The notes: a model not told the origin generated them from the letters alone. 61,690 nucleotides of DNA from an uncultured Phycisphaerales bacterium (GCA_905480395.1 CAJQQE010000025.1:1-61690); one strand, 5' to 3'. Shown: positions 16,206 through 25,719, numbered from the stretch's first letter. A program made the numbers and translations.

Positions 16206-18047
16206 TCATCCAGAGTGTTCGCTCGCTTCGCCGGCTCCCGCGGGAATTCGAATTGAATCAACCAATGCCTGCACTTCTTCCGAAGGCGGCTTGGTCATCA
16301 ACGCGATCGGAATCGCGACCGCGAAGTTCAACAACATGCCGATCGTCCCAATGCCTTCCGGAGAGATTCCAAACCACCAATTTGCTGGCGTGTTCAGTTC
16401 GATGTGTAAGAACTTGAACCAGATGATGTAGGCGGTTGTGAAGATGATCCCCACCAGCATGCCCGTGACCGCGCCGGCGGCATTCATCCGCTTCCAGAAG
16501 ATCCCCAAGAGAATCGCCGGGAAGAAACTACTTGCCGCCAGACCAAACGCAAACGCCACCACCGCGGCGACATAGTCCGGCGGATTCACGCCCAAGTAAC
16601 CCGCAAAGACCACCGCAACCGCCGCGGCGACCCGAGCAAGACGAAGCTCGCTCTTCTCGGAGATGTCGGGGCTGATGATCCGCTTGAAGAGATCGTGGCT
16701 CACCGCAGATGAGATAACCATGAGGAGCCCGGCCGCGGTGGACAACGCCGCCGCGAGCCCGCCAGCCGCGACCAATGCCACCACCCAACTGGGGAGACCA
16801 GAGATCTCTGGGTTGGCGAGCACCATGATGTCTCGATCAACGTGGAGCTCATTGGTATTAGAGAGATTTGGAACATTCCGAACCAATCGTTCGTCATGGT
16901 CACCCCGAACGCTTTCGCCCGCGTCGTCGAGCAAGAAGACTGGGTTCTTCGAGTAGACGGCTTCAGACGACCCGACCTCACCATTGGGGGGCGATGACGC
17001 GAAGACGCCGCCGGGCGCGTGCTGGATGACCCCGTCATCGTTCTTATCAAACCATGCAACCAGACCGGTGTCTTCCCAGGTACCGAGCCAGCTGGGGGCT
17101 TCTGCGTAGGGAACGTTCGGGACGGTCGCGAGAAGATTTGTTCTCGCAAAAACGGCGATGGCCGGCGCCGTGGTGTAGAGGATCGCGATAAAGAGCAACG
17201 CCCATCCCGCCGAAGATCTCGCGCCTCGCACGGTCTTCACGGTGTAGAAGCGAATAATCACGTGCGGTAGTCCCGCCGTTCCCAACATCAGCGCTGCAGT
17301 GATGCAGACCACGTCAATCGGGCTCTTGGTGAATTCGGTGTACTCGCCAAATCCTAGATCTAGCAGCATCCCGTCGAGCTTCGCCAGAAGTCCGACGCCG
17401 TCCACATCAGTGCCGCCGAGCGCGGTCTGGGGGACCGGATTTCCCGTCACCATGAAAGCCAGAAAGATCGCGGGCACGGTGTAGGCGAAGATCAGAATGC
17501 AATATTGCGCGACTTGGGTGTAGGTAATCCCCTTCATGCCGCCGAGCACTGCGTAGAAAAAGACCAGCCCCATCCCAATGACCACGCCCAATTCGATGTC
17601 GACCTCAAGGAAACGACTGAAGACCACGCCCACGCCTCGCATCTGCCCCGCGACGTAGGTAAACGAGATGAAGATCGCACAGACGATCGCCACGAGCCTC
17701 GCAAACTGCGATGCATAACGGTCTCCCATGAAATCGGGGACCGTGAACTTTCCAAACTTTCGAAGGTACGGCGCGAGCAGCAAGGCCAGCAGTACGTAGC
17801 CTCCAGTCCAGCCCATGAGGTAGACCGAACCGTCCATGCCCGCGAAGGCGATGATCCCGGCCATGGAGATGAACGACGCGGCGCTCATCCAGTCGGCGGC
17901 GGTCGCCATCCCGTTGGCTAACGGGGAGACACCCTTCCCCGCGACATAGAACTCACCCGTGGTTCCCGCTCGCGACCAGATCGCGATCCCAATGTAAAGG
18001 GCGAACGTGACTCCGACGATGACGAAGGTCCAGGCCTGAACGTCCAT
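16206..18047 (-). CDS. Sodium:solute symporter (ActP-like, large subunit partner of DUF4212)
   Basis: 613 aa, SSS family with about 13 membrane spans. ADWMSAASFISMAGIIAFAG (about residues 51-70) and QMRGVGVVFSRFLEV are typical of acetate/organic-acid symporters paired with a small DUF4212 protein. A hydrophilic insertion of about 100 residues (roughly 305-405, including DKNDDGVIQHAPGG) interrupts the membrane region, as in that subfamily. The start codon follows directly after the stop of the DUF4212 gene, so both are translated from one message. Probable function is sodium-driven uptake of a small carboxylate; the substrate is not shown. Confidence 0.9.
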   Translation of the reverse strand: MDVQAWTFVIVGVTFALYIGIAIWSRAGTTGEFYVAGKGVSPLANGMATAADWMSAASFISMAGIIAFAGMDGSVYLMGWTGGYVLLALLLAPYLRKFGKFTVPDFMGDRYASQFARLVAIVCAIFISFTYVAGQMRGVGVVFSRFLEVDIELGVVIGMGLVFFYAVLGGMKGITYTQVAQYCILIFAYTVPAIFLAFMVTGNPVPQTALGGTDVDGVGLLAKLDGMLLDLGFGEYTEFTKSPIDVVCITAALMLGTAGLPHVIIRFYTVKTVRGARSSAGWALLFIAILYTTAPAIAVFARTNLLATVPNVPYAEAPSWLGTWEDTGLVAWFDKNDDGVIQHAPGGVFASSPPNGEVGSSEAVYSKNPVFLLDDAGESVRGDHDERLVRNVPNLSNTNELHVDRDIMVLANPEISGLPSWVVALVAAGGLAAALSTAAGLLMVISSAVSHDLFKRIISPDISEKSELRLARVAAAVAVVFAGYLGVNPPDYVAAVVAFAFGLAASSFFPAILLGIFWKRMNAAGAVTGMLVGIIFTTAYIIWFKFLHIELNTPANWWFGISPEGIGTIGMLLNFAVAIPIALMTKPPSEEVQALVDSIRIPAGAGEASEHSG

Positions 18048-18353
18048 TCAATCCCCTCCCTCGTCGACGCCGAAGCGTCGATCGATGCGGTTCATGGCCA
18101 CGACATAGACCAAGATGAGCAACACGAAGACGTAGATCGATCCCTGCTGGGCAAACCAGAAGCCAAGGGGATATTCGGTGAACGGCAGTTTGAAACCGTT
18201 GAGCCAAGGGGCAAGCAGAATCCCACACCCGAAGGAGACAAAAGCCCAGATCGAAAGCAGTACCGCGATCAGGCGGAGATTGGTCCGAAAGTAGTCGCGT
18301 CGGTTTCCGGCATCCGTGGTGGCGACTCGAGTTTCCGGCTCATCCATTTTCAA
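18048..18353 (-). CDS. DUF4212 small symporter subunit
   Basis: 101 aa with two membrane helices (LIAVLLSIWAFVSFGCGILL and YVFVLLILVYVVAMNR) and the family signature PLGFWFAQQGSIYVF between them. Such proteins always accompany an ActP-like symporter, here the next gene, and are thought to be its small subunit. The start overlaps the end of the TIM-barrel gene by 14 bp, giving a three-gene operon. Confidence 0.93.
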   Translation of the reverse strand: MKMDEPETRVATTDAGNRRDYFRTNLRLIAVLLSIWAFVSFGCGILLAPWLNGFKLPFTEYPLGFWFAQQGSIYVFVLLILVYVVAMNRIDRRFGVDEGGD

Positions 18354-19335
18354 CCTCTGCCGTAGGCTTCTTCACTTCAAACGGGCCGAGTCCGGACCGA
18401 GCGGCGACGCAGTCGCACCGTTCCAGCATCTCTTTCGTCCGCAAAATGCCCTCGTGCTCCGAAGGGGATCCACCTTCCCATTCGATACCGACCCAATCTC
18501 GGTAGCCCGCGGCGCGAACAATTTTCATCATTCGAATGAAGTCCGTTTCGGATTCCACACCTTGCTCGTCGAACTTCCGACTCTTGGCACTCACCGCCTT
18601 GGCGAATGGCATGAGCTGGGTGACTCCCTTGTAGCGGTCGTACCACTTGCCGCCACCGAGGCTGAAGTTGCCAAAGTCGGGAAGCGTCCCGCAATTGGTC
18701 ATCGCGACCTTGGTCATCACGCTCGCCAACCATTCACCGTTCGATGAGAGACCACCGTGGTTCTCCACGATGACGTTGAGGCCGAAGGGAGCGGCCTTTT
18801 CGGAGAGCATCCCAAGGCCGTCGGCGGCTCGATCGAGTTGCTCTTCCCACGTGCCCGACGACTGCGCGTTGACCCGGATGGAATGACAACCCAAGAACTT
18901 CGCAGCCTCAAGCCAACGTTGATGGTTGTCCACCGCCTGGCGTCGCTTCTTTTCGTCGGGGTCGCCAAGAGCGCCCTCCCCGTCGCACATGATCAGGACC
19001 GACGTCACGCCATGATCACTCGCGACCTTTTTCAGGCTCGCGAGATAACCGGGCGTACCGATCTTGTCCTTATAGAAGCTGTTGACATATTCGCAGCCCG
19101 CGAGGCCGTACCTGGTCATGGTCACTTCGGCGAATCGAAGCGGGTCGAGCGTGCCGGCGAAAAACTCCCGGTGCAAGGACCACTGCGCCAGCGAAATGGG
19201 GTTGGAGGGCATCGGTTCTTGGGTGCTCGGCATCGCGAATGAGGTCCGTGGGAGCGTCGACGCGACTCCAAAGCCGGCGAAGCCCACAAGGCCTCCAAAA
19301 AAGGAACGGCGACGAGGATCGGCGGGTTGGGACAT
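18340..19335 (-). CDS. Tat-exported sugar phosphate isomerase/epimerase-like TIM barrel
   Basis: 331 aa. An RRRSFFGG Tat motif begins a signal segment (about residues 8-40). The rest is an AP-endonuclease-2-like TIM barrel (xylose isomerase-like) with PISLAQWSLH, GCEYVNSFY, GCHSIRVNAQSS, NVIVENHGGLSS, LPDFGNFSLG and WVGIEWEGG. The Glu, Asp, His and second Glu are the usual metal ligands. Planctomycetes carry many such exported barrels of unknown substrate. First gene of an operon with the DUF4212/SSS symporter, so the symporter could import a product of this enzyme; that link is inference. Confidence 0.85.
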   Translation of the reverse strand: MSQPADPRRRSFFGGLVGFAGFGVASTLPRTSFAMPSTQEPMPSNPISLAQWSLHREFFAGTLDPLRFAEVTMTRYGLAGCEYVNSFYKDKIGTPGYLASLKKVASDHGVTSVLIMCDGEGALGDPDEKKRRQAVDNHQRWLEAAKFLGCHSIRVNAQSSGTWEEQLDRAADGLGMLSEKAAPFGLNVIVENHGGLSSNGEWLASVMTKVAMTNCGTLPDFGNFSLGGGKWYDRYKGVTQLMPFAKAVSAKSRKFDEQGVESETDFIRMMKIVRAAGYRDWVGIEWEGGSPSEHEGILRTKEMLERCDCVAARSGLGPFEVKKPTAEVENG

Positions 19336-19456
19336 GTCTTAAGTTCTCCAAAGGACAGGCGACGGGCCAGTGACCGACCACCGTACCGGAGCGGTCGCCG
19401 AGGCACAATCCAACCGGATTTTGGACCGCTCGATATCGCCCGCCGCCATTCCTTAA

Positions 19457-19981
19457 ATTCAGAACCGTCATGACGCGATCGGCCATGGCCGTTCGGGCCT
19501 GATAGGAGTTCTGCAATCGACGCTTTTTCGAATCGTCGACCCGGTCGATTCGGAAGACGAGGCGCTCGGCCGCCTGCTCGAACGACCGGCCTTCCTCCCC
19601 GACCACGCGGTGACGCCACTCGCCGCGTCGGAGGCGATCTGGATGCTCGACGATGCGACGTGGTCGCTCGGCGTGTTCGGCGCCCGTCTCGAATCGGTGG
19701 ACCATCGACGCCGTGGCCGTCCGCGGGCGACGATCGGCCTGGCGATGACCACGACGCGCTGGGGACGTCCCGCCGATCTCCTCGGGGTGAGCCTCACCGT
19801 CGACGATCCGGTGAACCGCATGCTCGACGACGCTTTTCCGCGCACCACGGCCCTCACCGCGTTCTACGGCTGGAGAATCAACTCGAACGTGGTGTTGCAG
19901 CCGGGAATCACCTCGACGTCGGATCGTGATTATCCGGTCGACCGCGTCACCGCCCTGCTCGCCCTGCGGATCGAGTTCTGA
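19457..19981 (+). pseudogene. C-terminal remnant of an OprB-like carbohydrate porin
   Basis: The frame is open from 19457, directly after a TAA, to the stop at 19981 (174 residues) but has no credible start; the first candidates are a GTG at 19610 and an internal ATG. The end, with AFYGWRINSNVVLQPGITST and a terminal aromatic LALRIEF, has the alternating beta-strand pattern and C-terminal Phe of outer-membrane porins, most like the OprB family. About two thirds of a normal porin is missing. Base use is more G+C-rich than upstream. A truncated gene or a recombination or assembly junction near 19450 are the likely explanations. Confidence 0.5.
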
Positions 19982-20102
19982 AACAAGCAACAACGAACTT
20001 CCGCACACCATTCGACGAATTCCTTCGTTAAACGCTAGTTTCAGTCGAAATCATGTTCTATCTTTGAACCCCGTTCATCTCGCTTCTCGAGGATTTCTTC
20101 CC

Positions 20103-21536
20103 ATGCTCCGCCACCTGATCAGCCTCGCCGTGTTCTGTTGCCTCCTGCTCCCGGCGAACGCCGCGTTCAGCCAGACTTCGATCGCCCTGAACGTGGATGG
20201 CCTGAATCGCCGGTACCTCGTCCATCTTCCGCCGGGCTTCGATCCGTCGGAGAACCTCCCGGTCATGATGTGGTTCCACGGCGGTGGCGGGGACGCCAAT
20301 GGTGGGGTCTTCGAGGCCGACTTCCGCTCGCTCGCGAACACGCAGCGATTCATTCTCGTCTACCCCGAAGCCTGGCCCGACGTCATCGAAAACTGCCGTT
20401 GCTGGGGATACGACCTCGGCCAGGGCGAGACCAATGGCAACTACGAAATCGACCTGGCCTACACCAGCGCGGTCATCGATGATCTGGCCCAGCGCTACAA
20501 CGCGGACCGAGATCGAATCTACGCGGGCGGTTACTCGATGGGCGCCAGCTTTGTCTGGGACCTCGCCTGCGTCAAAAGCGATGAGATCGCCGCCGTCGCT
20601 CCGGTCGCCGCGAGCATGTACCGGTCGACCTACGACAATTGCGAGGCGGGCCTGCCGACCGCGATCTGCCACATCCTCGGAACCGAGGACTTCTACGCAC
20701 CCTACAGCGGGGCCAGCTGGGTCCCTTCCGTCACCGACCAGAACGCCTTCTGGGTCGCGAAGAACCAGTCGGAACCCGATCCCGAAGTCGTCTCCCTCGG
20801 AGGCGGCGTCACTCGGTACACGTGGGGGCCCGGCGAGGGATGCCACGGCGTCCAGCACTTCCGCATTCAGGGGGGGGGCCACGTCGTCCCCAACTTTGCG
20901 ACGTCCGCGATCTGGGAGTTCGTCTCCGGGTACGACCTCGACGGCCTGATCGAATGCGACCCGGTCGAACCACCCTCGAATGACGACTGCGAAACCGCGA
21001 TGAAGATCGTCGAAGGTCCGACGTCCTTCTCGACCATCGGCGCTTCCGAGAGCGGGATCCCCAGCTCGCTCAACTGCAGCACCGGGAACGGTCCGCAGGT
21101 CGATGCCGACGTCTGGTTCCGCTTCGTCGCCCCGTGCACCGGCACCTTCACCATCTCCACCTGCAAGGCCGGGTTCGACAGCCGGATCGACGTCTTCGAC
21201 GGAACCGGCGGATGCCCCTCCCCCGACGAGACGCCCTACGCCTGCGGCGACGACGAATGCGGAGACGATGCGTCCGCGTCCAGCCTCGTCCTCGAAGGAC
21301 AGGTGCTCCTCGTCCGAGTCGGAAGTCCCGACGGCTCGGTCGGAGACGGCGTGCTGCTGGTCGAATGCGAGCCGCTGAACCCGCCGAACCCCGCCGACCT
21401 CAACAGGGACGGACTCGTCGACGCGGCGGACCTCGGCCTCCTCATCGCGGCATGGGGTACGGCGAAAGCCGACTTGAATGGCGATGGCACGACCAACTCG
21501 GCCGACATCGGAATCCTGCTCGTCGCGTGGACCTGA
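20103..21536 (+). CDS. Secreted PHB-depolymerase-family esterase with dockerin-like repeats
   Basis: 477 aa from the ATG at 20103, with a signal peptide (LISLAVFCCLLLPANAAFSQ). Residues about 25-275 form an alpha/beta hydrolase of the LpqC/feruloyl-esterase group: MMWFHGGGGDANGG oxyanion region, nucleophile Ser in GGYSMGASF, catalytic His near IQGGGHVVPN. Next is a Cys-rich beta domain (about 295-425; ADVWFRFVAPCTGTFTISTC) of the pre-peptidase C type. At the end are two dockerin-like calcium loops, DLNRDGLVDAADLGLLIAAWG and DLNGDGTTNSADIGILLVAW. It probably de-esterifies a polymer or polysaccharide outside the cell. Confidence 0.87.
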   Translation: MLRHLISLAVFCCLLLPANAAFSQTSIALNVDGLNRRYLVHLPPGFDPSENLPVMMWFHGGGGDANGGVFEADFRSLANTQRFILVYPEAWPDVIENCRCWGYDLGQGETNGNYEIDLAYTSAVIDDLAQRYNADRDRIYAGGYSMGASFVWDLACVKSDEIAAVAPVAASMYRSTYDNCEAGLPTAICHILGTEDFYAPYSGASWVPSVTDQNAFWVAKNQSEPDPEVVSLGGGVTRYTWGPGEGCHGVQHFRIQGGGHVVPNFATSAIWEFVSGYDLDGLIECDPVEPPSNDDCETAMKIVEGPTSFSTIGASESGIPSSLNCSTGNGPQVDADVWFRFVAPCTGTFTISTCKAGFDSRIDVFDGTGGCPSPDETPYACGDDECGDDASASSLVLEGQVLLVRVGSPDGSVGDGVLLVECEPLNPPNPADLNRDGLVDAADLGLLIAAWGTAKADLNGDGTTNSADIGILLVAWT

Positions 21537-21590
21537 TCCGCGGGCTCGTCGACCTTCCCGATCACCACGCTTCGCTCGCCGCCCCTTCGA

Positions 21591-24554
21591 TCAAAGCACC
21601 GTGACCCGAAGCCCCTCTCGATCGATCTCGAGCGGAAACCGCCGGACGAGCTCGTTGGCGGAGTCCCGATCGACTCGATTCCGAATCCGGGCTGCCGCCG
21701 CCTCGTCCCGGGCGATCATCAGCACGAATCCACCACCACCCGCGCCGGGAAGTTCCCAGGCCCCGAGATCCGCCGCGTGCGTGGCGGCGATCGCTTCGAC
21801 ACGATCATTGGTCGCCGCCGGATCGAACGCCCGCTTCAACGACCAGTAGGCCGCGACGCCCTCGCAGAAGGCGTCCACGTCACCGGCCTCGATCGCGGCC
21901 CCCATGACTTCCGCACCGCGCTTGAGCCGATCGACGATCCGGATCGCCTGGGGTTCCCGGGCGAGGTAACGCCCGATGACCTTCTCGAGAATGTCGCGGG
22001 CCAGGCGCTTCTCCCCGGAGTAGACGAGCACCGACCGCGCCTCGATCGCCTCGACGAAACCGCGGGCCGGCTCGAGCATCTCGACCTCGGGACGCTGCCG
22101 CGGCCCGGGCGAGGTTCGGGCGATCTTGATGCCGCCGTACACCCCGCCGACCTGGTCCTGCCACCCGCCACGGGTGGTCATCATCTGTTCGAGCAGGCTC
22201 GTGCGTTCGACGATCCAGGCCCGATCGTCGGTCCGATCGACGAGCCGCCGGAGACAGGCGAGCACCGTCGCCCCGAGGATCGAGGACGTCCCGAGACCGG
22301 AACCCTTCGGCACCGCGGAGTAGAGGGTCAGCACGATGCCGCCGCCGAAACGCTCGAGCCGCCGCCGGAGCGAGGCGCGCGGATCGGCGGGCGTGATCCC
22401 CGCCAGCCGAAGCGCCGCTCGCGGGAGCGTCGTCCAGTCCGACGGATCGAAGGTTGCGAGCAATTCCCGCGTGGTGGTGAAGGTGCGACTTTGACCGAGA
22501 TCCACGCTGTGCACCACGATCTTCGGCTCATCGATAATCTTTGCCATCGCCTGCAGCGGCTGCTTGCCATGGAGCAGCACCGCAGCGTTCACCACAACCC
22601 CACCAAGGTCTGAGCAGATCGGCGGGGTGTCACTCCAGCCGCCGGCCAGATCGATGCGGACGGGGGATGCCGCCCACACCGCCTGATCAGGGAGCACGAC
22701 CGCTGTCGTGCGATCCGAGGACGATTCCAGCGGCGCTGCCACCGATCGACCCACGATCGAAAGGGCGAGCCGCATTCCACCGCCGCGGGGTTCCAAACCA
22801 TGGGCCGCCGCCGCAAGACGGGCGGCGGTTGAATCGGGTGGACGGTCGACCGCCGCATCCCGAAGGGATTTGGCCATCCGACGCGCGACTTGCACGCTCA
22901 CCAGCGGCGCGATCGAATCCGCCGTGAGACGTGGCAACTCCTCGAAGATGCCCACCACGTTCCGCTCTAGATCCTTCGTTTGAAGATCCTCACGAAAGTC
23001 GAGCAAGCGATCATGATCGACCCGCTCCAGCGCTGACGCGAGCGAGATGCAAGCCTTTGAAACAACCGCCTCGCCTCGCAACACGCCCTGGGCGTGAGCG
23101 ATGGTTCGAGCCGCCGATCCGATCAGCCACAGGTCCTGCGATCGAAGCGTTGCGTTGGATTCTGCGTTGATGCTCGCGAACGGACCGGGTCGCTTTCGAA
23201 TCGCCGCGCCTTTCATCATCCGTCCACCGAACGTGCCGCCCTCGGCAATGGAAGTCTTGAAGTCGTCCCCCTCGTGGTGGGCCACGGCCAACCACGCCGG
23301 CCGATCTCGATGATCTCGATGATCTCGAACCGGCAGCACGAATAAGCAACCACCTTTCGGGAGATCGATCCGAATTCCCTTCGCGCGGGGCACGCCACTG
23401 AGCAGGTTACGGCCGCGGAGACGAACTTCGGCGCCGCGAAGATCGCAGCTTTCGATAATGCTGGTTCGCACGATGACGGCATCACCGACGTCGGAGGCCA
23501 GCGACGTCCCTTGCGTGGATCGGTTCTGGGTTATCACCAGGTCGATGTACTCTCGAGTGGTCCCCGGATGGAGGAATGGATCGGATCCTGCCACCGCCAC
23601 GTGAAACCGAGTGCCGCGGACCCCTCGTCGCCATTGCTTCAGCATCTCTCGCTGCGAGGACGGTAAAGAATCGCCGAGAATCTTCTCATAGTCACGCCAC
23701 GTCACAGACTTCGGAATGGCCTTGAGCATTTCGTGATAGAGCTCGATGGACCCCGCGGTTCCCGCTCGAACCGACGCCAGCAAGCCTGGTTCGAGCGTGA
23801 TCCGACCGGCACAGATCGTCACCCCGGCGGTCGACAACCAACGAGCGATCGATGCCGGGTCGAAGGAAAGGACTCCGGTATCCACCAGGACCTGACCACC
23901 CCGCCGAACCGCACCGGCCGCTCGAGCGATCTTCGGGGTCGGCTTCTGCAACATGTCCTCAAGGCCGCCATCCGGCCCGGCGACATAGACCCCATGACGT
24001 CCGCCGCGTTCCAAGGGGGCAACCTGCGCGACCCCGGTCATGCCCGGTCGATCAAGACGAACCCCGGCACCGGCCAGTTGCACCAGCGCATCACCCGTAA
24101 CCACCATGAACTGTCCGTCCGCCGGGCCCGGTACAGAGATGCACGCCTCCACGATCGCTTCGAGCATCGTGAGCGAACCCCCTCGGGGGCCGATTCGAGA
24201 CCAGGGGACCAAGATCTTGCCGAGGGCTGAGAACGCCGGCAGCCGCCGCGTCTCGCCGCCAGAGTGCACCACCAAGACCCGCCGTCCTTGAAAGAGTGTC
24301 TTGATCGTCGGAACGACCGTCCGCCCTGCCAGAGACGCTGCTGCTCGAGCGGCGGCCTCGAGAGTCGCACCGCCCGAACCAATCCGCCGCCCCCCCGGAT
24401 CCGGGACCACCAGCAGTTTCCTGACCGGAAGCCTCCCAGATTCGATCATCTGCCCAACCGCGCGCTGAAACGTCGCCGCCTGACGGCGATTCGAGGCGGT
24501 CAGCACCAAGAGGTCGAATTCATCTTCCGAAGATTCAGATGCGGGAAGTGGCAT
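21591..24554 (-). CDS. fkp: Bifunctional L-fucokinase/GDP-L-fucose pyrophosphorylase
   Basis: 987 aa, close to the Bacteroides Fkp length (949). The N-terminal half is the nucleotidyltransferase, with PDPGGRRIGSGGATLEA (about residues 51-67) and a Pro-Gly-rich middle. The C-terminal third is a GHMP kinase: SPVRIDLAGGWSDTPPICSD (about 640-660), PKGSGLGTSSILG phosphate loop (about 748) and LPGAGGGGFVLMIARD (about 931). It salvages free L-fucose to fucose-1-phosphate and then GDP-fucose for fucosylated glycans. Divergent from a mutarotase gene. G+C rises visibly in the part of the gene below about 22450. Confidence 0.95.
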   Translation of the reverse strand: MPLPASESSEDEFDLLVLTASNRRQAATFQRAVGQMIESGRLPVRKLLVVPDPGGRRIGSGGATLEAAARAAASLAGRTVVPTIKTLFQGRRVLVVHSGGETRRLPAFSALGKILVPWSRIGPRGGSLTMLEAIVEACISVPGPADGQFMVVTGDALVQLAGAGVRLDRPGMTGVAQVAPLERGGRHGVYVAGPDGGLEDMLQKPTPKIARAAGAVRRGGQVLVDTGVLSFDPASIARWLSTAGVTICAGRITLEPGLLASVRAGTAGSIELYHEMLKAIPKSVTWRDYEKILGDSLPSSQREMLKQWRRGVRGTRFHVAVAGSDPFLHPGTTREYIDLVITQNRSTQGTSLASDVGDAVIVRTSIIESCDLRGAEVRLRGRNLLSGVPRAKGIRIDLPKGGCLFVLPVRDHRDHRDRPAWLAVAHHEGDDFKTSIAEGGTFGGRMMKGAAIRKRPGPFASINAESNATLRSQDLWLIGSAARTIAHAQGVLRGEAVVSKACISLASALERVDHDRLLDFREDLQTKDLERNVVGIFEELPRLTADSIAPLVSVQVARRMAKSLRDAAVDRPPDSTAARLAAAAHGLEPRGGGMRLALSIVGRSVAAPLESSSDRTTAVVLPDQAVWAASPVRIDLAGGWSDTPPICSDLGGVVVNAAVLLHGKQPLQAMAKIIDEPKIVVHSVDLGQSRTFTTTRELLATFDPSDWTTLPRAALRLAGITPADPRASLRRRLERFGGGIVLTLYSAVPKGSGLGTSSILGATVLACLRRLVDRTDDRAWIVERTSLLEQMMTTRGGWQDQVGGVYGGIKIARTSPGPRQRPEVEMLEPARGFVEAIEARSVLVYSGEKRLARDILEKVIGRYLAREPQAIRIVDRLKRGAEVMGAAIEAGDVDAFCEGVAAYWSLKRAFDPAATNDRVEAIAATHAADLGAWELPGAGGGGFVLMIARDEAAAARIRNRVDRDSANELVRRFPLEIDREGLRVTVL

Positions 24555-24619
24555 CGCTTGATGGTAACGCCCCCCCCGCCTCTGATCCGCAGCCGTATGC
24601 TGGTCCTTCGGAGAACCAT

Positions 24620-24970
24620 GTGAAGACCTTCGCTCAGACCCTTGACCTCATCGACGATCCCGAACGCATTGCGGAATACGACCGATATCACGTCGCGGCG
24701 TGGCCGGAGGTCACTCGGGGGCTTCGGGAGATCGGCATCCAACGCATGCTCATCTGGAGGACCGGATCCCGGCTCTTCATGATGTTCGAGGCCCCCGACG
24801 ACTTCAATCCCGACCACGACTACCAGAGGTACGCCGAGGATCCTCGTTGTCAGGAGTGGGACACACTCATGCGGACGTATCAGCAACGAATACCGAGTGC
24901 GTCAGAGACAGATCAGCGCTGGTGGACGTCCATGGACCTCGTCTTCGATTTGGAGGCACAGCGTCCATGA
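24620..24970 (+). CDS. L-rhamnose/L-fucose mutarotase (DUF718 family)
   Basis: 116 aa from a GTG at 24620, preceded by GGAG. An in-frame ATG at 24539 is rejected because it would overlap the start of fkp and add residues not found in the family. The protein is a dimeric alpha/beta-barrel mutarotase: DPERIAEYDRYHVAAWPEV holds the conserved Tyr and His, followed by IQRMLIWRTGSRLFMMFE and WDTLMRTYQQ. These enzymes interconvert sugar anomers; rhamnose and fucose are known substrates. Its position beside fkp points to L-fucose, which is inference. Its stop overlaps the next gene's start (ATGA). Confidence 0.85.
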   Translation: MKTFAQTLDLIDDPERIAEYDRYHVAAWPEVTRGLREIGIQRMLIWRTGSRLFMMFEAPDDFNPDHDYQRYAEDPRCQEWDTLMRTYQQRIPSASETDQRWWTSMDLVFDLEAQRP

Positions 24971-25719
24971 CTGATCCGAATTCACCATCTTCGCCCTCCG
25001 AAGGTCTGGTCTCCGCCCGTGCGGTCGCACGCCGACGCAAGCCTCTCCTCGGCAAGTTTCTCTTGATACTCGCCGCGCTCCTCGGACTCGCGTCGATCAT
25101 CATGGCCACGCAAGTCTCTTGGTCGGAATTGAGTGATGCTCGAGCCGCGATGCGAAAACGTATGGAGAACGAGACGCCACATCGCTTTCTCGTCCCGGGC
25201 AAGGCCTCGTTCGAGTTTCCCGCGGGCCGCATTTTCGTTTCCTATCTCACCGACACCGAATTCGCAGAGACTCGATACCTCGCGCCGACCGAGCTGGTCT
25301 TCGAACTCGTGATCACAGATGCGGAAGGCGCCCTGGTCGACGTCGAAGTTGAGCCGACCCAGCGGGCCAATCTTCAGTCGTCACGACCAGGCCGCCCCGC
25401 GGCTGCCGTGCTGGTCGGATCAGCGGTGCTTCCTGCAAAAGGCACCTATACGTTCGACCTCACTCTCGGACCTCGCGAATCAAGCCGCGCGGTCGCCGAC
25501 GTCTTTGTGATCAACAATACCGAAGTCGCCGCCCTCGAATCGGCATTCGCGCCGTTGCTGGGTTTCTTCTGCAGCGGTGGCGGCGGACTGTTCCTCGCGC
25601 TTCTCGGCGGGATCAGCCTCTGGATGGAACGTCGGACCGCGGCGGCCATCGCCGCCATGCAGGCCGGAGTGACCGCCGCACCGCCTGCTGGTGCGCCGCC
25701 CAATTCGCGCGAATACTGA
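24967..25719 (+). CDS. Membrane protein of unknown function, coupled to the mutarotase
   Basis: 250 aa. The ATG overlaps the mutarotase stop (ATGA), so translation is coupled. A basic segment (ARRRKPLLGK) precedes a first membrane helix (about residues 30-48). An exposed domain of about 150 residues has beta-strand character (ASFEFPAGRIFVSYL, YTFDLTLGPRESSRAV). A Gly-rich second helix (LLGFFCSGGGGLFLALLGG, about 195-220) is followed by an Ala/Pro-rich tail. I recognise no family. The layout suggests a periplasmic or outer domain held between two spans. Confidence 0.75.
   Translation: MTDPNSPSSPSEGLVSARAVARRRKPLLGKFLLILAALLGLASIIMATQVSWSELSDARAAMRKRMENETPHRFLVPGKASFEFPAGRIFVSYLTDTEFAETRYLAPTELVFELVITDAEGALVDVEVEPTQRANLQSSRPGRPAAAVLVGSAVLPAKGTYTFDLTLGPRESSRAVADVFVINNTEVAALESAFAPLLGFFCSGGGGLFLALLGGISLWMERRTAAAIAAMQAGVTAAPPAGAPPNSREY

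Noticed and set aside
19070-20011. 313-codon minus-strand frame over the porin remnant
   Set aside because: Arg/Ser-rich, no start signal, and the plus-strand frame carries a porin-like C-terminus.
23300-23335. GATGATCTC 9-bp repeats read as a regulatory array
   Set aside because: They lie inside the fkp coding region and simply encode a repeated Asp-His-Arg.
24539-24619. ATG start of the mutarotase at 24539
   Set aside because: It would overlap the start of the divergent fkp gene and add 27 residues absent from the family; the GTG at 24620 has a GGAG.
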